DNA of 64,000 bases from Eubacteriales bacterium (GTDB lineage Bacteria; Bacillota; Clostridia; Saccharofermentanales; DTU023). Shown in pieces: positions 36,492 to 47,088 of the stretch. Both the position numbers and the translations under genes were made by a program. The notes under the pieces were generated by a model that was not told the DNA's origin, made no database searches, and was given only the letters and a program-made list of their open reading frames with translations. The stretch spans positions 33,128 to 97,127 of the forward strand of contig JAUNLW010000002.1 of assembly GCA_030532065.1 (NCBI GenBank), read 5' to 3'. The stretch's first letter is position 1; each line of letters starts with the position of its first letter.

Positions 36492-37721
36492 TTAAATCTC
36501 AGGAGTGAAGTCCGCGTATGTCGCGATAATGTCCTTGGCCAGCTGCTGCAGTTCTTTTTTATTTTCTTCCTGTAAGCTGGACTTAATCGTGAAGTTGTCG
36601 CCGATTTTCGTGAGATTTTTGCCACGGCCCAGGATTTCTTGTGCAATAGCAACCGCTCGTCCGCCCCAGGACATATTACATGCCAGGCTATAAGTGTGGT
36701 TATCCCAGTTGAGCATCATGAGCTCACGCAAGAGTGCGTCCATTCGAGGATAGAGCTCAGTATTGTAGTTGTTACAGACAAACACAGCATGGCTATAGCG
36801 AAAGAGATCTGCCACGATAAATGACACATTAGTCTTAGAAACATCATAAATACTGATACCAGCCTCTGACGCATCAGCCAGATAGGCCGCTAAACTGTCT
36901 GCCAATTGCTGGCTATGGTTATACATAGAGCTGTAAACAATTACACTACCTGCTTCTTCGGCTTTATATCGGGACCAGTGTTGGTATTTTTCGATGATAA
37001 AAGAGATGGTCTCCGGTGTTCTAAAGAGAAGACCATGTAAGGGGTAGATCTTCTCAATATCCAGGCCTGCTGCTTTTTCCAAAGCTCTTTGCGTAGGCTT
37101 ACCCTGCCGACCAACAATATTGGTGTAATACCTTCTCGCCTCGGAAAGCCAAATCTCATTGTAGTGTACCTGATCAGCATAGATATGACCTGCGGGCGCG
37201 GCAAAAGAGCCAAAGGCGTCTGCGGAAAAGAGAGATTTAGTCGTGGCTTCGTAGCAGAAAGTAACTTCCGGCCAATGCACGTTGGCAGCCTTAATAAAGT
37301 AAAATTTATACTTACCAACTTCAAACTTACTACCCTCATCTACGATTACAACCCGATCCTCAAATCCACGCAGAGCAGAGTTGAATTGGCAAAGTAGTTG
37401 ATATCCTAGCTTACTTACGTGCAGTTTAGCCTGAGGATATTTATCTAATATACGCTGGATAGTGGCAACATGGTCCGGCTCAACGTGATTGCAAATCAAG
37501 TGTGCTAACTCTCGGCCATCTAGCAGACCTTCCACAGCTGCCATACACTCATCAGCAACCGAAGCGTCAGTGGAATCAATCAGGACTGGTTCATCACAAT
37601 CAAGAAAATAGCTGTTATAGGATACACCGTAAGGCAGTACGAACATATTCTCAAATCTTTCCAAACGGCGGTCTATGCCACAAAGCAAATAAAATCCATC
37701 ATCTAATTTTCTGGGTAACAT
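36492..37721 (-). CDS. Flavodiiron protein (oxygen or nitric oxide reductase)
   Basis: A 409-residue soluble enzyme that reduces O2 to water, or NO to N2O, protecting anaerobes. The N-terminal beta-lactamase-like domain has the diiron ligands H79-x-E81-x-D83-H84, H149, D168 and H229. The C-terminal half is a flavodoxin-like FMN domain. Its phosphate-binding loop reads VIVYSSMYNHSQQ, where the usual Gly is replaced. It has no rubredoxin domain, so a separate electron donor is needed. GAGGTG precedes the ATG. It is monocistronic between tuf and a convergent lipoprotein gene. Confidence 0.93.
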   Translation of the reverse strand: MLPRKLDDGFYLLCGIDRRLERFENMFVLPYGVSYNSYFLDCDEPVLIDSTDASVADECMAAVEGLLDGRELAHLICNHVEPDHVATIQRILDKYPQAKLHVSKLGYQLLCQFNSALRGFEDRVVIVDEGSKFEVGKYKFYFIKAANVHWPEVTFCYEATTKSLFSADAFGSFAAPAGHIYADQVHYNEIWLSEARRYYTNIVGRQGKPTQRALEKAAGLDIEKIYPLHGLLFRTPETISFIIEKYQHWSRYKAEEAGSVIVYSSMYNHSQQLADSLAAYLADASEAGISIYDVSKTNVSFIVADLFRYSHAVFVCNNYNTELYPRMDALLRELMMLNWDNHTYSLACNMSWGGRAVAIAQEILGRGKNLTKIGDNFTIKSSLQEENKKELQQLAKDIIATYADFTPEI

Positions 37722-37794
37722 CCAAACACCTCATCTCTATTTGATAACAGGCTATAAGCCTTAAAACATTATAACAAAGTGGACGATCTGACGA

Positions 37795-37826
37795 AAATAA
37801 AAAGGGCTGCCCTGGAGCAGCCCTCA
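37795..37826 (-). terminator. Terminator of the str operon after tuf
   Basis: GGGCTGC pairs with GCAGCCC and is followed by TTTTTATTTT on the minus strand, 24 bases after the tuf stop. Confidence 0.9.
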
Positions 37827-37849
37827 TAGTTAGTAAATTGAGTTAGTGA

Positions 37850-39049
<1,200 letters not shown>

Positions 39050-39115
39050 TAAGAACATCCTCCTTATATTGCAGTAATAACTGATCTTCTTTGGCAATTT
39101 TCTGTCACTTTATCT

Positions 39116-39143
39116 ATTTTACACATTATCGGGAATTTTACAA
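39116..39143 (-). promoter_or_regulatory. Candidate internal promoter for tuf
   Basis: On the minus strand TTGTAA (39138-39143), 16 bases, TAAAAT (39116-39121), in the fusA-tuf gap. An inverted repeat GTTTGAG/CTCAAAC (39162-39183) sits just upstream. Extra tuf expression would be expected. Confidence 0.45.
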
Positions 39144-39192
39144 TAACCCTTTAATGGCCCGGTTTGAGGGACAGAACTCAAACTTTTATGGT

Positions 39193-41271
39193 TTATTGTT
39201 GGCTTAATTCTTCCAGCATGTTCTTGGGAACAGGCTCGAAGTGGTCGGTCTGCATGATGAAGGTACCACGGCCCTGAGTGGACGAGCGGAGACTTGTGGC
39301 ATAGCCAAACATCTCTGACAGCGGCACGTAGGCGTGAATATTCATCGCGTTGCTGCGCGCGTCGGTGCCAATAATCTGACCACGACGGGAGCTGAGATCG
39401 CCCATAACGTCACCCAGGTATTCCTCAGGGACCACTACGTCTACCAGCATCATGGGTTCCAGGAGGACCGGCGCGCCGAGGCGCATGGCTTCCTTGAAGG
39501 CCATAGAGCCGGCGATCTTGAAGGCCATCTCTGAGGAGTCGACTTCGTGATAAGAACCATCTACCAAAGTGGCTCTAACGTCAACTACAGGGTAACCGGC
39601 AATGGTGCCTGCTTGCATGGCTTCTTCGATACCGGCCTTGACAGCAGGGATGTATTCCTTAGGAATGACACCACCAACGATCTTGTCCACAAACTCAAAG
39701 CCACTGCCGGACTCAAGCGCTTCAAGCTCGATAACGCAGTCACCATACTGACCGTGACCACCGGACTGGCGGACGAAACGTCCCTGAGCCCTGGACGGTT
39801 TGGTAATGGTTTCCTTAAAGGCAACTCTGGGTTTACCTACATTAGCTTCTACCTTAAATTCACGGAAGAGTCGATCTACGATAACTTCCAGGTGTAGCTC
39901 ACCCATACCGGAGATCAAGGTCTGACCGGTATCAGGATCTGTGTAGGTACGGAAAGTCGGATCTTCTTCAGCCAGCTTAAGCAGGGCAACGGTCATCTTT
40001 TCCTGAGAAGCCTTGGACTTAGGCTCAATGGCTACTGAGATAACAGGATCCGGGAATTCCATGGACTCCAGGATAATCTCATGCTCTTCGTCACAAAGAG
40101 TATCACCAGTTGAGGTGTCTTTGAGACCTACAGCGGCACAGATATCACCCGCGTAAACTTTATCTACGTCTTCACGGTGATTAGCGTGCATGAGGAGCAA
40201 ACGACCGATGCGCTCTCTTTTTCCCTTACTGGAATTGTAGACATAGCTGCCTGCTTCCAAAGTACCGGAATATACCCGGAAGAAGCAGAGTTTACCTACG
40301 AAGGGATCTGCCATGATCTTGAAGGCTAAAGCGGCGAAAGGCTCCTCATCAGAGGATTTACGCACTGCCTCAATACCTTCTTCCCCTTGAGTGGGGTCAA
40401 TACCGTTAACTGGCTTGACGTCCAGAGGCGAAGGCATGTAATCGACGATAGCATCTAAGAGCATTTGTACGCCCTTGTTACGATAAGAGGAACCACAGCA
40501 GACCGGAACGATCTCATTGGAGATGGTGGCCTTGCGCAGAGCTTTTATCAGCTCATCTTCATTAATCTCTTCCTCGTTGAGGTATTTTTCGAAGAGAGCG
40601 TCATCTGTTTCGCAGATAGACTCAATCATCTTTTCACGCCATTCAAGCGCTTTATCCATCAATGCTTCAGGCACCTCTTCCTCGGTAAATTCAGAACCAT
40701 CTTCTTTACCATGGTAGAGTTCGGCCTTCATTTTTATGAGGTCGATGATTCCTTCAAAGTTATCCTCAGCGCCGATCGGCAACTGGATAGGTACGGCGTT
40801 GGCTCCCAAGCGTTCTTTGACCATATCAACAACGTTATAGAAGTCAGCACCCATAATATCCATCTTATTTACATAGATCAGACGAGGCACTTCATAAGTA
40901 TCGGCTTGTCGCCATACAGTTTCGGTTTGGGGTTCGACGCCGCTCTTAGCACACAGTACGGTAACTGCCCCGTCTAGAACGCGCAAGGAACGCTCTACCT
41001 CTACGGTAAAGTCTACGTGTCCCGGCGTGTCGATAATGTTGATGCGGCAATGACGCCATTGGGCAGTAGTGGCAGCGGATTGGATAGTTATTCCGCGCTC
41101 CTGCTCCTGTTCCATGAAGTCCATGGTTGAGGCGCCATCGTGGGTCTCGCCAAGACGATGGATCCTGCCTGTGTAATACAGGATACGCTCTGTCGTAGTG
41201 GTCTTACCCGCATCAATGTGCGCCATGATGCCGATATTTCTCGTGTCTTTGATTGAGAATTTTCTAGGCAT
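39193..41271 (-). CDS. fusA: Elongation factor G
   Basis: The canonical 692-residue translocase. G motifs are [22 protein letters not shown] and NKMD, and domain IV carries [10 protein letters not shown]. Unlike the paralogue at 31135, all the catalytic motifs are canonical. GAAAGGAG precedes the ATG. It lies between rpsG and tuf, as in most bacterial str operons. Confidence 0.98.
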   Translation of the reverse strand: MPRKFSIKDTRNIGIMAHIDAGKTTTTERILYYTGRIHRLGETHDGASTMDFMEQEQERGITIQSAATTAQWRHCRINIIDTPGHVDFTVEVERSLRVLDGAVTVLCAKSGVEPQTETVWRQADTYEVPRLIYVNKMDIMGADFYNVVDMVKERLGANAVPIQLPIGAEDNFEGIIDLIKMKAELYHGKEDGSEFTEEEVPEALMDKALEWREKMIESICETDDALFEKYLNEEEINEDELIKALRKATISNEIVPVCCGSSYRNKGVQMLLDAIVDYMPSPLDVKPVNGIDPTQGEEGIEAVRKSSDEEPFAALAFKIMADPFVGKLCFFRVYSGTLEAGSYVYNSSKGKRERIGRLLLMHANHREDVDKVYAGDICAAVGLKDTSTGDTLCDEEHEIILESMEFPDPVISVAIEPKSKASQEKMTVALLKLAEEDPTFRTYTDPDTGQTLISGMGELHLEVIVDRLFREFKVEANVGKPRVAFKETITKPSRAQGRFVRQSGGHGQYGDCVIELEALESGSGFEFVDKIVGGVIPKEYIPAVKAGIEEAMQAGTIAGYPVVDVRATLVDGSYHEVDSSEMAFKIAGSMAFKEAMRLGAPVLLEPMMLVDVVVPEEYLGDVMGDLSSRRGQIIGTDARSNAMNIHAYVPLSEMFGYATSLRSSTQGRGTFIMQTDHFEPVPKNMLEELSQQ

Positions 41272-41312
41272 AGCGGCTGAAACTCCTTTCTCTTACAGAA
41301 ACTCCGGGCATC

Positions 41313-41783
41313 TTACCAGCGATAGTGGGCAAAAGCCTTGTTCGCTTCTGCTGCCCGGTGCATTTCTTCTTTCTTTCTGTAAGCTGCTCCTTGGCCGTTT
41401 GTAGCATCCATGAGCTCAGCGGATAAACGCTCGATCATGGTACGCTCACTGCGGCCTCTAGCAGCATTAACGATCCAACGCAGGGCCAGAGTTTGACGTC
41501 TTTCGGGTCTAACTTCTACAGGAACCTGATAGTTAGAACCACCAACACGTCTGGCTTTGACTTCCAAAACTGGCATTACGTTTTCTAGTGCTTTGTTAAA
41601 TACTTCTACGCCCTCTTCGCCGGTCTTCTCTTTGATCCGGTCAAAGGAGCCATAGACAATTTCCTGGGCTAAGCCCTTCTTACCGTCCAGCATGACCGTG
41701 TTGATCAGCTTGGCAACCTTCAAATCCTGATAAACAGGATCGGGTAAGATATCTCTTTTGGGGACATGACCTTTTCTAGGCAT
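41313..41783 (-). CDS. rpsG: 30S ribosomal protein S7
   Basis: A 156-residue S7 that nucleates the 30S head. Typical features are the N-terminal [16 protein letters not shown] and [19 protein letters not shown], with AHYRW at the end. AAAGGAGG precedes the ATG. The 135-base gap from rpsL contains a long inverted repeat in the place where S7 is known to bind its own mRNA in E. coli. Confidence 0.98.
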   Translation of the reverse strand: MPRKGHVPKRDILPDPVYQDLKVAKLINTVMLDGKKGLAQEIVYGSFDRIKEKTGEEGVEVFNKALENVMPVLEVKARRVGGSNYQVPVEVRPERRQTLALRWIVNAARGRSERTMIERLSAELMDATNGQGAAYRKKEEMHRAAEANKAFAHYRW

Positions 41784-41845
41784 CTTGCTTCCCTCCTTTC
41801 ATGATTATGCGGACTTTTCCGAAATCATAGGTACTCACGTTTCGC

Positions 41846-41909
41846 ACGTGTGTGCCGACAATCATGTCTCTTATATTCAGAAAGAGCGCCAATGATTGTT
41901 CTCACACGT
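41846..41909 (-). promoter_or_regulatory. Inverted repeat in the rpsL-rpsG gap, candidate S7 autoregulatory site
   Basis: In the transcript ACGTGTG-aga-ACAATCAT pairs with ATGATTGT-cggca-CACACGT, two perfect stems (7 and 8 bp) with an internal loop between them and a 26-base apical region. In E. coli S7 represses its operon by binding the equivalent gap. Whether the same occurs here is inference. Confidence 0.55.
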
Positions 41910-41918
41910 CAACTTCGC

Positions 41919-42338
41919 TTATTTAGCGGACTTTGGTCTCTTAGCACCGTACTTGGATCTACCTTGTTGACGGTTGCTTACGCCGGCTGCGTCAAGAGTT
42001 CCCCGGACTACGTGGTAACGTACACCAGGCAAGTCTTTAACTCTGCCACCACGCACTAAGACAACGCTATGCTCCTGCAGGTTGTGACCTACGCCAGGAA
42101 TATAGACAGATACTTCTTGCTGGTTAGTCAGACGTACACGGGCGACCTTACGCAAAGCTGAGTTAGGCTTTTTCGGGGTACGGGTACCAACTACTGTGCA
42201 AACTCCACGCTTCTGAGGCGAATTGTAGAAAGAAGGTTGATTCTTAATAGCATTCATACCCAGACCAAGGGCCGGTGATTTTGACTTGTACTTCTTAGTA
42301 TGGCGTCCTTGCTTAACCAATTGGTTGAATGTAGGCAT
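41919..42338 (-). CDS. rpsL: 30S ribosomal protein S12
   Basis: A 139-residue S12 of the decoding centre. The conserved [17 protein letters not shown] (with the streptomycin-related lysine) and [29 protein letters not shown] are present. I chose the ATG at 42338 (MPTFNQLV), with AAAGGAG upstream; the frame is open to 42416 but runs into the promoter. First gene of the str operon. Confidence 0.98.
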   Translation of the reverse strand: MPTFNQLVKQGRHTKKYKSKSPALGLGMNAIKNQPSFYNSPQKRGVCTVVGTRTPKKPNSALRKVARVRLTNQQEVSVYIPGVGHNLQEHSVVLVRGGRVKDLPGVRYHVVRGTLDAAGVSNRQQGRSKYGAKRPKSAK

Positions 42339-42397
42339 CTGGCATCTCCTTTCGTTAAATTTATCGTCTAAAACCCAGGAATGGCTAAAGACAACTA

Positions 42398-42427
42398 ATT
42401 CTATCAAAAACAGCAAAAACTTGTAAA
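42398..42427 (-). promoter_or_regulatory. Candidate str operon promoter
   Basis: On the minus strand TTTACA (42422-42427), 18 bases, TAGAAT (42398-42403), about 60 bases before rpsL. Each box matches the consensus at five of six positions. Confidence 0.6.
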
Positions 42428-42622
42428 CTTTATCGCGCCCACATCTGCACGAAAAGCCAGGGCTTTTTCGCCGATAAACTGCGCTTTTGGGTAGTTTCTT
42501 TGCTGTCTTGAAGCTAGTGTTTACAAAATCCCGTATTTCACCTTGTTATGCTATAGAGCTCACAAAGATTTTACTTGGACTTTTAACCTGAACTTAATCC
42601 TGATTTTTAGCGCTAAATTAGC

Positions 42623-42662
42623 ATTATAGCAGAGTTCTTGAAAGATGGCCAGGGCATCTTTC
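42623..42662 (-). promoter_or_regulatory. Second -10 box and operator-like palindrome upstream of rpsL
   Basis: A perfect TATAAT on the minus strand (42623-42628) has, where its -35 box should be, the inverted repeat GAAAGATG-7-CATCTTTC (42640-42662). This may be a regulated distal promoter giving a leader of about 280 bases. The rest of the 42339-42696 gap holds the proximal promoter at 42398 and a CGAAAAGCC/GGCTTTTTCG repeat; I see no gene in it. Confidence 0.4.
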
Positions 42663-42696
42663 ACAGAGCAAAAGGGGATTATTATTGGTATAGCGT

Positions 42697-45297
42697 TTAT
42701 AGCACACCCTTTGGGTTATCTTTTTTAACGGTCACCCGTTGGCAGTTAACTCTTAATACAGTTAGAAGCAAAAAGAATAGCGACCAGGCTAGACACACCC
42801 ACACGCCGCGTTCCGTTGTGAGAGATAAATTCCCTGTTCTGGCCAATAGTTCTCCGCTTACAATTCGCTCCGCGTCAAGGTAAACAAAAGGCAAATAGCT
42901 GGATATTTCTCTAATGACTTTGGCCGAAGACGCATTCTGTATAGTAATCGCTGCTAGCTCAAGATTTGCGGCATAAGCAGCTAGCAGCAAAAATATATTC
43001 CCCGTAAGCAGATTTATAATTTTCACTGCAAAGGTTGAGAGCAACAAGCTGAAAGCCATCAAAAACAACACAACGGCAAACAACATGATAAGCATCTCGA
43101 CCATATGGCTGCCGCGGTTAAAAAACTCGTACTGTCCCGCAAAATTAGTACCATATTGAGCATCTGCTATCGGTTTTAAGTAACGAAGTACAGGAAAATC
43201 ATTTCTGCCCCATCCAGAACTTAAAAAGCCAAGAAGTAGAATTGGCATAAACAAAGTGAGCATGTACTGCGCCGCGCGCACCAGGGAAGCTATGTATTTT
43301 CGTAATGCTAAGCTGCCCCGAGATTGAGGCAGGGTGTACATCCAACATAAACCGCTTGCTTTCTGTTCTTCAATAGCATAACCAGCGCCACAACTAACCA
43401 TAACTATAGCAATTATAATAAGATCGAATCGATAATAGTGATTAAGCCTATAAGCTAGTCCCAATGCAGAGTGATCTGTTGTCTGGAAAAGCAAATCTCG
43501 TTCTCTTTCTTGCAAAGAATCCTTCATCTCATCGTATATGGTAAATATCTCTGTACTAGCTAAAAATGGAGGTATTTCTCGCTGCGCAAGTAGTTGATTG
43601 CGCTCAAGATTTACTTCATATGAAAAATTAGAAGGAAAATCTCCATTAACATACGGGGAATCCCCGGCATAGCTATATTCATCCAGCTTACCGAAATCCT
43701 CATTGAGAGACTTTATTTCTGAATTATAAAATGTCTTTGAGTCTCCAGCCAAATAGGCATCCCTTTTCATGCTGATCTCATCTTGCCGGGATTTAATATA
43801 CCGTAAGTACATTGTTAGCAATTGCTTACGCTCTTTAAGTTCTTTACGTTCCTTTGGCTTGCCGCCAGCATCTAGCTTGGATTCTATTTCCTCTATTTCC
43901 AGTTTGTTCGCCAACTGATCCTCTTCAAGCGCATTTAACTGTTTTTCCCAATGCACGACTTCCGAGCTGGAAGCATCCTTGACTAGCAGCATACCGGAAA
44001 AGGCAAAACCTATGGCAAAAATCGTAATTAGCGCCTGACGAAAGCGCAATAATTCGTCTAGTTTACGCCACTCAAAGTAAATTGCGGACAAGAAACCTTG
44101 TGACAATTTTCTCTCTCTAGCTGACATGGTATTTTCAGTCAATCTCACGCATGTTGCTTTCACAGGGTGCAAACAAACCGTAAGTGCTAATAACAACATT
44201 GTGATTGCTAGTATAGGTAACCACAAAGTAGAAAGTGATATGGGCGGAGTTATATTGTAACCAGTAACAACCCAGTTGTCATTCGTAGCAATACTGCGCT
44301 CTCCTAAAAAACGGCTTAAATACTGAAAATAAAGTGGATTCCATTGTTTTTGCAAAGTTACTAACTGCGTAGTGGCATAGCGCCAAAAGAAAAATAGCAG
44401 AGAGAATAGAATGCCTGTGCTGGTACTTGTTGATATGGCGATAGATATGAGCATGGCCAATGCTAAGATTAGACTAAGTCTTAGAAAGAAATCACATATT
44501 GCTCTGAGTAGAAAACCAACATTAGTCAAATGCCAACCTGGCATACCCAGTATCCTGTTAGGAAGATCCCAAGTGCCTAAAGGAAGTCCCATCAGGATAC
44601 TGGTAATAAGAGAACTCGCTATAACCAAAAATATATAGAGCAGGCAGACCAGAAGGAGGGCAAGGTATCTAGCAATTTGGCTTCTTTTTGCGTTTTTAGG
44701 TAGGCAGGCATTATAGATAGCGCTGCCTTTTTCTCTATCTTCACTTTGGAAGTAATGCGCCAAAAAAAAGAACATAGTCAAAGGAATAACACCAAAAATC
44801 AAAGTTAATCCGCGTTTTAGTAAATAAATAGCAGTTGGGTTTACCAAACTTTCTTCCTCTAGTTGATGACTTTCAAGGAAGTTAGTCAAATACAGACCGT
44901 AGCGCAAGTCGGCTTCTTGCTCCTCCGTGAGATGAACGCTCTCAATTTCTGACACCAGAAAAGCACGAGCAAAAAGCTGTCTACTTGGCACAAGTTGGAA
45001 ATAATAGCCATTTTGTTTATCAAATACTTTTGTTAGATAAGCAGATAGCACTGTGCTGGCGTAGCCAGAATCCATGTCCCTTTTTTCGCTCTCCCCTGCC
45101 ATCGGATCAGCTCTAAAAAAAAGTTCATCAATGGAGTTCGTCATTTGATGCAGTGAATATATATGTCTAGAATCATCAGATAGCTTAGAGCGAGAGTAAA
45201 ATTGATTAGCTATTCCCAGTGCAACTGCCATTACCACTACTGTAATTAGGATGCCATTTTTTCGTATTTTTTTTAATTCAAACAATAGATGGCGCAA
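42697..45297 (-). CDS. Duplicated ABC-2-type permease
   Basis: An 866-residue membrane protein that looks like two ABC-2 permease units fused in one chain. Each half starts with a cytoplasmic segment resembling FELKKIRKNG / YFEWRKLDELLRF, then a helix, a large extracytoplasmic loop and about five further helices. The second half has a charged, coiled-coil-like loop (LEEDQLANKLEIEEIESKLD). I chose TTG at 45297 because GAGGAGG lies just before it, inside the longer open frame. No ATPase gene is adjacent. It follows two lipoprotein genes in the same direction. The substrate is unknown. Confidence 0.7.
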   Translation of the reverse strand: MRHLLFELKKIRKNGILITVVVMAVALGIANQFYSRSKLSDDSRHIYSLHQMTNSIDELFFRADPMAGESEKRDMDSGYASTVLSAYLTKVFDKQNGYYFQLVPSRQLFARAFLVSEIESVHLTEEQEADLRYGLYLTNFLESHQLEEESLVNPTAIYLLKRGLTLIFGVIPLTMFFFLAHYFQSEDREKGSAIYNACLPKNAKRSQIARYLALLLVCLLYIFLVIASSLITSILMGLPLGTWDLPNRILGMPGWHLTNVGFLLRAICDFFLRLSLILALAMLISIAISTSTSTGILFSLLFFFWRYATTQLVTLQKQWNPLYFQYLSRFLGERSIATNDNWVVTGYNITPPISLSTLWLPILAITMLLLALTVCLHPVKATCVRLTENTMSARERKLSQGFLSAIYFEWRKLDELLRFRQALITIFAIGFAFSGMLLVKDASSSEVVHWEKQLNALEEDQLANKLEIEEIESKLDAGGKPKERKELKERKQLLTMYLRYIKSRQDEISMKRDAYLAGDSKTFYNSEIKSLNEDFGKLDEYSYAGDSPYVNGDFPSNFSYEVNLERNQLLAQREIPPFLASTEIFTIYDEMKDSLQERERDLLFQTTDHSALGLAYRLNHYYRFDLIIIAIVMVSCGAGYAIEEQKASGLCWMYTLPQSRGSLALRKYIASLVRAAQYMLTLFMPILLLGFLSSGWGRNDFPVLRYLKPIADAQYGTNFAGQYEFFNRGSHMVEMLIMLFAVVLFLMAFSLLLSTFAVKIINLLTGNIFLLLAAYAANLELAAITIQNASSAKVIREISSYLPFVYLDAERIVSGELLARTGNLSLTTERGVWVCLAWSLFFLLLTVLRVNCQRVTVKKDNPKGVL

Positions 45298-45354
45298 AAG
45301 TCTGACCTCCTCAAAATCATACATATCTACAGCTTTCAGTACATCTCTTATATA

Positions 45355-46818
45355 TCAGTTAGTCGATTCATTGATTTCCAAGAATATTTTTGTTGCTGAT
45401 TCTACATCTGAGATCACTCTTGAAAGACCAATTTCTTGCAGTGCTTCAGTTAGTTGCGCTTTTGCCTGTTCATGATCAGAATCTACTTCAAAAATAGATT
45501 TTAACCATACTTTTGCTTCTTTACTCTGTAAAAAATCAGCACAATCCTTCATCTCCTGAGACGATTGCGCATCTACATAAAAGCCTTCCCACAAACCAAT
45601 TGGTGACTGCAAATTGCTTGCTTCAGCCGGATAGAAAGAGCTTATGTCTACTAATTCTTCATTACACAGCCTACCCAACAAACTAGCTTTGCCATACCAA
45701 TCAGCTAGAGTCATGTTAGCCACTTCTGAGTCAGGGAAGACAATTTTTACCAACTCAGGATCTTCATAGAGTCTGTACAAAAAATCCAGAGCTAAATCTT
45801 TTTTCTGGCTACTAACCGGAATAATATTCTCAAGGCAAACGTACCAATTGTCACTCTTTTGCAAAGGTGCTATTTTAAAAAATAAACCTTTCTCACCTGA
45901 ACTAAGATCCATACAAGAGCCGTCATTTTTAACATCTAGTTCGACTTCCAAGACGGCCCTGATAGGAGCAGCATCATCTTCTTCAAGATAACTCACGACA
46001 TTCGGTCTCAAGGCTGAAACTCCGGCTTCGTATTCTCTATAAGAAGGCGCGCTCCAAAAAGGCTTTGCTCTTCCCTTTGCGTCTAAATAAATCAACCTGC
46101 TGAAAAGATCATCCGGAATAGTATATTCCTCTACAAAGAACCAAGGTTCCATTGTGATTTGAACGCTGGGTTTACCAAACTGCTCCGACCAAGAATTAAG
46201 TTCCGCGCTGTGAGTGGATAACCATTGCCAGTTAAATTCTGAATCAGGGCGTATGTTGAATCGTTCAGCAAATTCGTCTTGCACAAAGAAGCCCCAGCTT
46301 TTAGCTAAAGGTTTATTTCCCAGTCCGTAATAATTACCGTTGTAGCATAGATAAGGCTTCTTGAAATTAGCTTTTGGCTCTATCTTCCAAGCTTGCTGAT
46401 GTTCCAACAGTAATTTAAGAGCAAGTATATCATCACCATTACGATTGGCCACACCACTGTTTATCAAATCCAACTCGCCTTCTTCCAAATAAGCTTGCAA
46501 GCAAGTGTAAAAATGTCTGCCTACTTGTCTCCTCTGTGCTTCAGTTGGAAAAATATAAAGGCCCAAGCGATAATTGACGTTACTATCTTCTAAATAGTTA
46601 TTTATTCGTTCTAAATTTAAGCTGCCATTGTTAAACATATCATCCTGAACTGCCCAAATTACTAGCTGGCCAGTCCAAGCACCGTTTGGCAATAATACTT
46701 CCGGAGTACAGAGAGAAGTAATTTGACGTTCTGCATCAGGTCCAGAATATGGGAATTCATTTTCAAGATTTTTTCTCTCTTCATCTAAAATGCTAGACAA
46801 ATCTGGGTCCTGTATCAT
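45355..46818 (-). CDS. Solute-binding-like lipoprotein, needs a -1 frameshift to reach its start
   Basis: The intact frame encodes 487 residues from ATG 46818. Just upstream in the same frame is a signal helix ending in the lipobox LPGC (C is the residue before that ATG), but that frame has no start codon or ribosome binding site. The proper start seems to be ATG 46910 in another frame, joined at a T TTA AAT heptamer (separate entry). The C-terminal part (ENIIPVSSQKKDLALDFLYRLYEDPELVK) resembles the end of lipid-anchored solute-binding proteins with a DUF3502-like domain. It lies between a small lipoprotein and the ABC-2 permease. It may be a pseudogene, a recoded gene or a sequencing artefact. 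Confidence 0.6.
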   Translation of the reverse strand: MIQDPDLSSILDEERKNLENEFPYSGPDAERQITSLCTPEVLLPNGAWTGQLVIWAVQDDMFNNGSLNLERINNYLEDSNVNYRLGLYIFPTEAQRRQVGRHFYTCLQAYLEEGELDLINSGVANRNGDDILALKLLLEHQQAWKIEPKANFKKPYLCYNGNYYGLGNKPLAKSWGFFVQDEFAERFNIRPDSEFNWQWLSTHSAELNSWSEQFGKPSVQITMEPWFFVEEYTIPDDLFSRLIYLDAKGRAKPFWSAPSYREYEAGVSALRPNVVSYLEEDDAAPIRAVLEVELDVKNDGSCMDLSSGEKGLFFKIAPLQKSDNWYVCLENIIPVSSQKKDLALDFLYRLYEDPELVKIVFPDSEVANMTLADWYGKASLLGRLCNEELVDISSFYPAEASNLQSPIGLWEGFYVDAQSSQEMKDCADFLQSKEAKVWLKSIFEVDSDHEQAKAQLTEALQEIGLSRVISDVESATKIFLEINESTN

Positions 46819-46871
46819 ACACCCAGGTAGAAAAGAGAGAAGTAGAATAAAAACTATTACAAATTTACTAT

Positions 46872-46910
46872 ATTTAAACTACTTAGCGTTTTATTGCTGT
46901 CATGTTTCAT
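46872..46910 (-). other. Start and -1 frameshift site of the solute-binding-like lipoprotein
   Basis: ATG at 46910 with GGGGAAC upstream opens MKHDSNKTLSSLN and meets a stop six codons after TTA. The heptamer T TTA AAT (46878-46872) is in the correct phase for a -1 slip, and slipping there joins directly to YSKFVIVFILLLSFLPGC, a complete lipoprotein signal peptide. An insertion of one T into the same run would also repair the gene. Confidence 0.65.
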
Positions 46911-46929
46911 AATAACGTTCCCCGACAAA

Positions 46930-47088
46930 TTAAATAAAGGAACAGACCACTATTTTCTTATGACCAAAATCACCGATGCTTGCATATTCCACGGTTTCTT
47001 CAACGCGTTCATGTAGCAAGCCATGGTAACGAGCAGCATACAATAGGTGGTCTTCCGCATCGAGGTAAAGGCATGTGAGTCTCCGTAA
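46930..47088 (-). pseudogene. Coding-like 52-codon extension after an in-frame UAG
   Basis: Directly after the UAG stop of the small lipoprotein (47089-47091) the same frame stays open for 52 codons to TAA at 46930-46932. It reads like protein (LYLDAEDHLLYAARYHGLLH, then ERVEETVEYASIGDFGHKK). Its ARYHGLL resembles ATYHGIL just before the UAG. It ends 19 bases before the next start at 46910, normal operon spacing. It has no start of its own. This suggests the gene originally ended here. Confidence 0.6.

Noticed and set aside
39162..39183. GTTTGAG/CTCAAAC repeat after fusA as a terminator.
   Set aside because: No T-tract follows on the minus strand, and tuf is expected to be co-transcribed with fusA.
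46882..47088. An insertion sequence remnant between the two lipoprotein genes.
   Set aside because: No transposase motifs or terminal repeats; the coding-like part is in frame with the upstream lipoprotein and is better explained as its C-terminus after a UAG.
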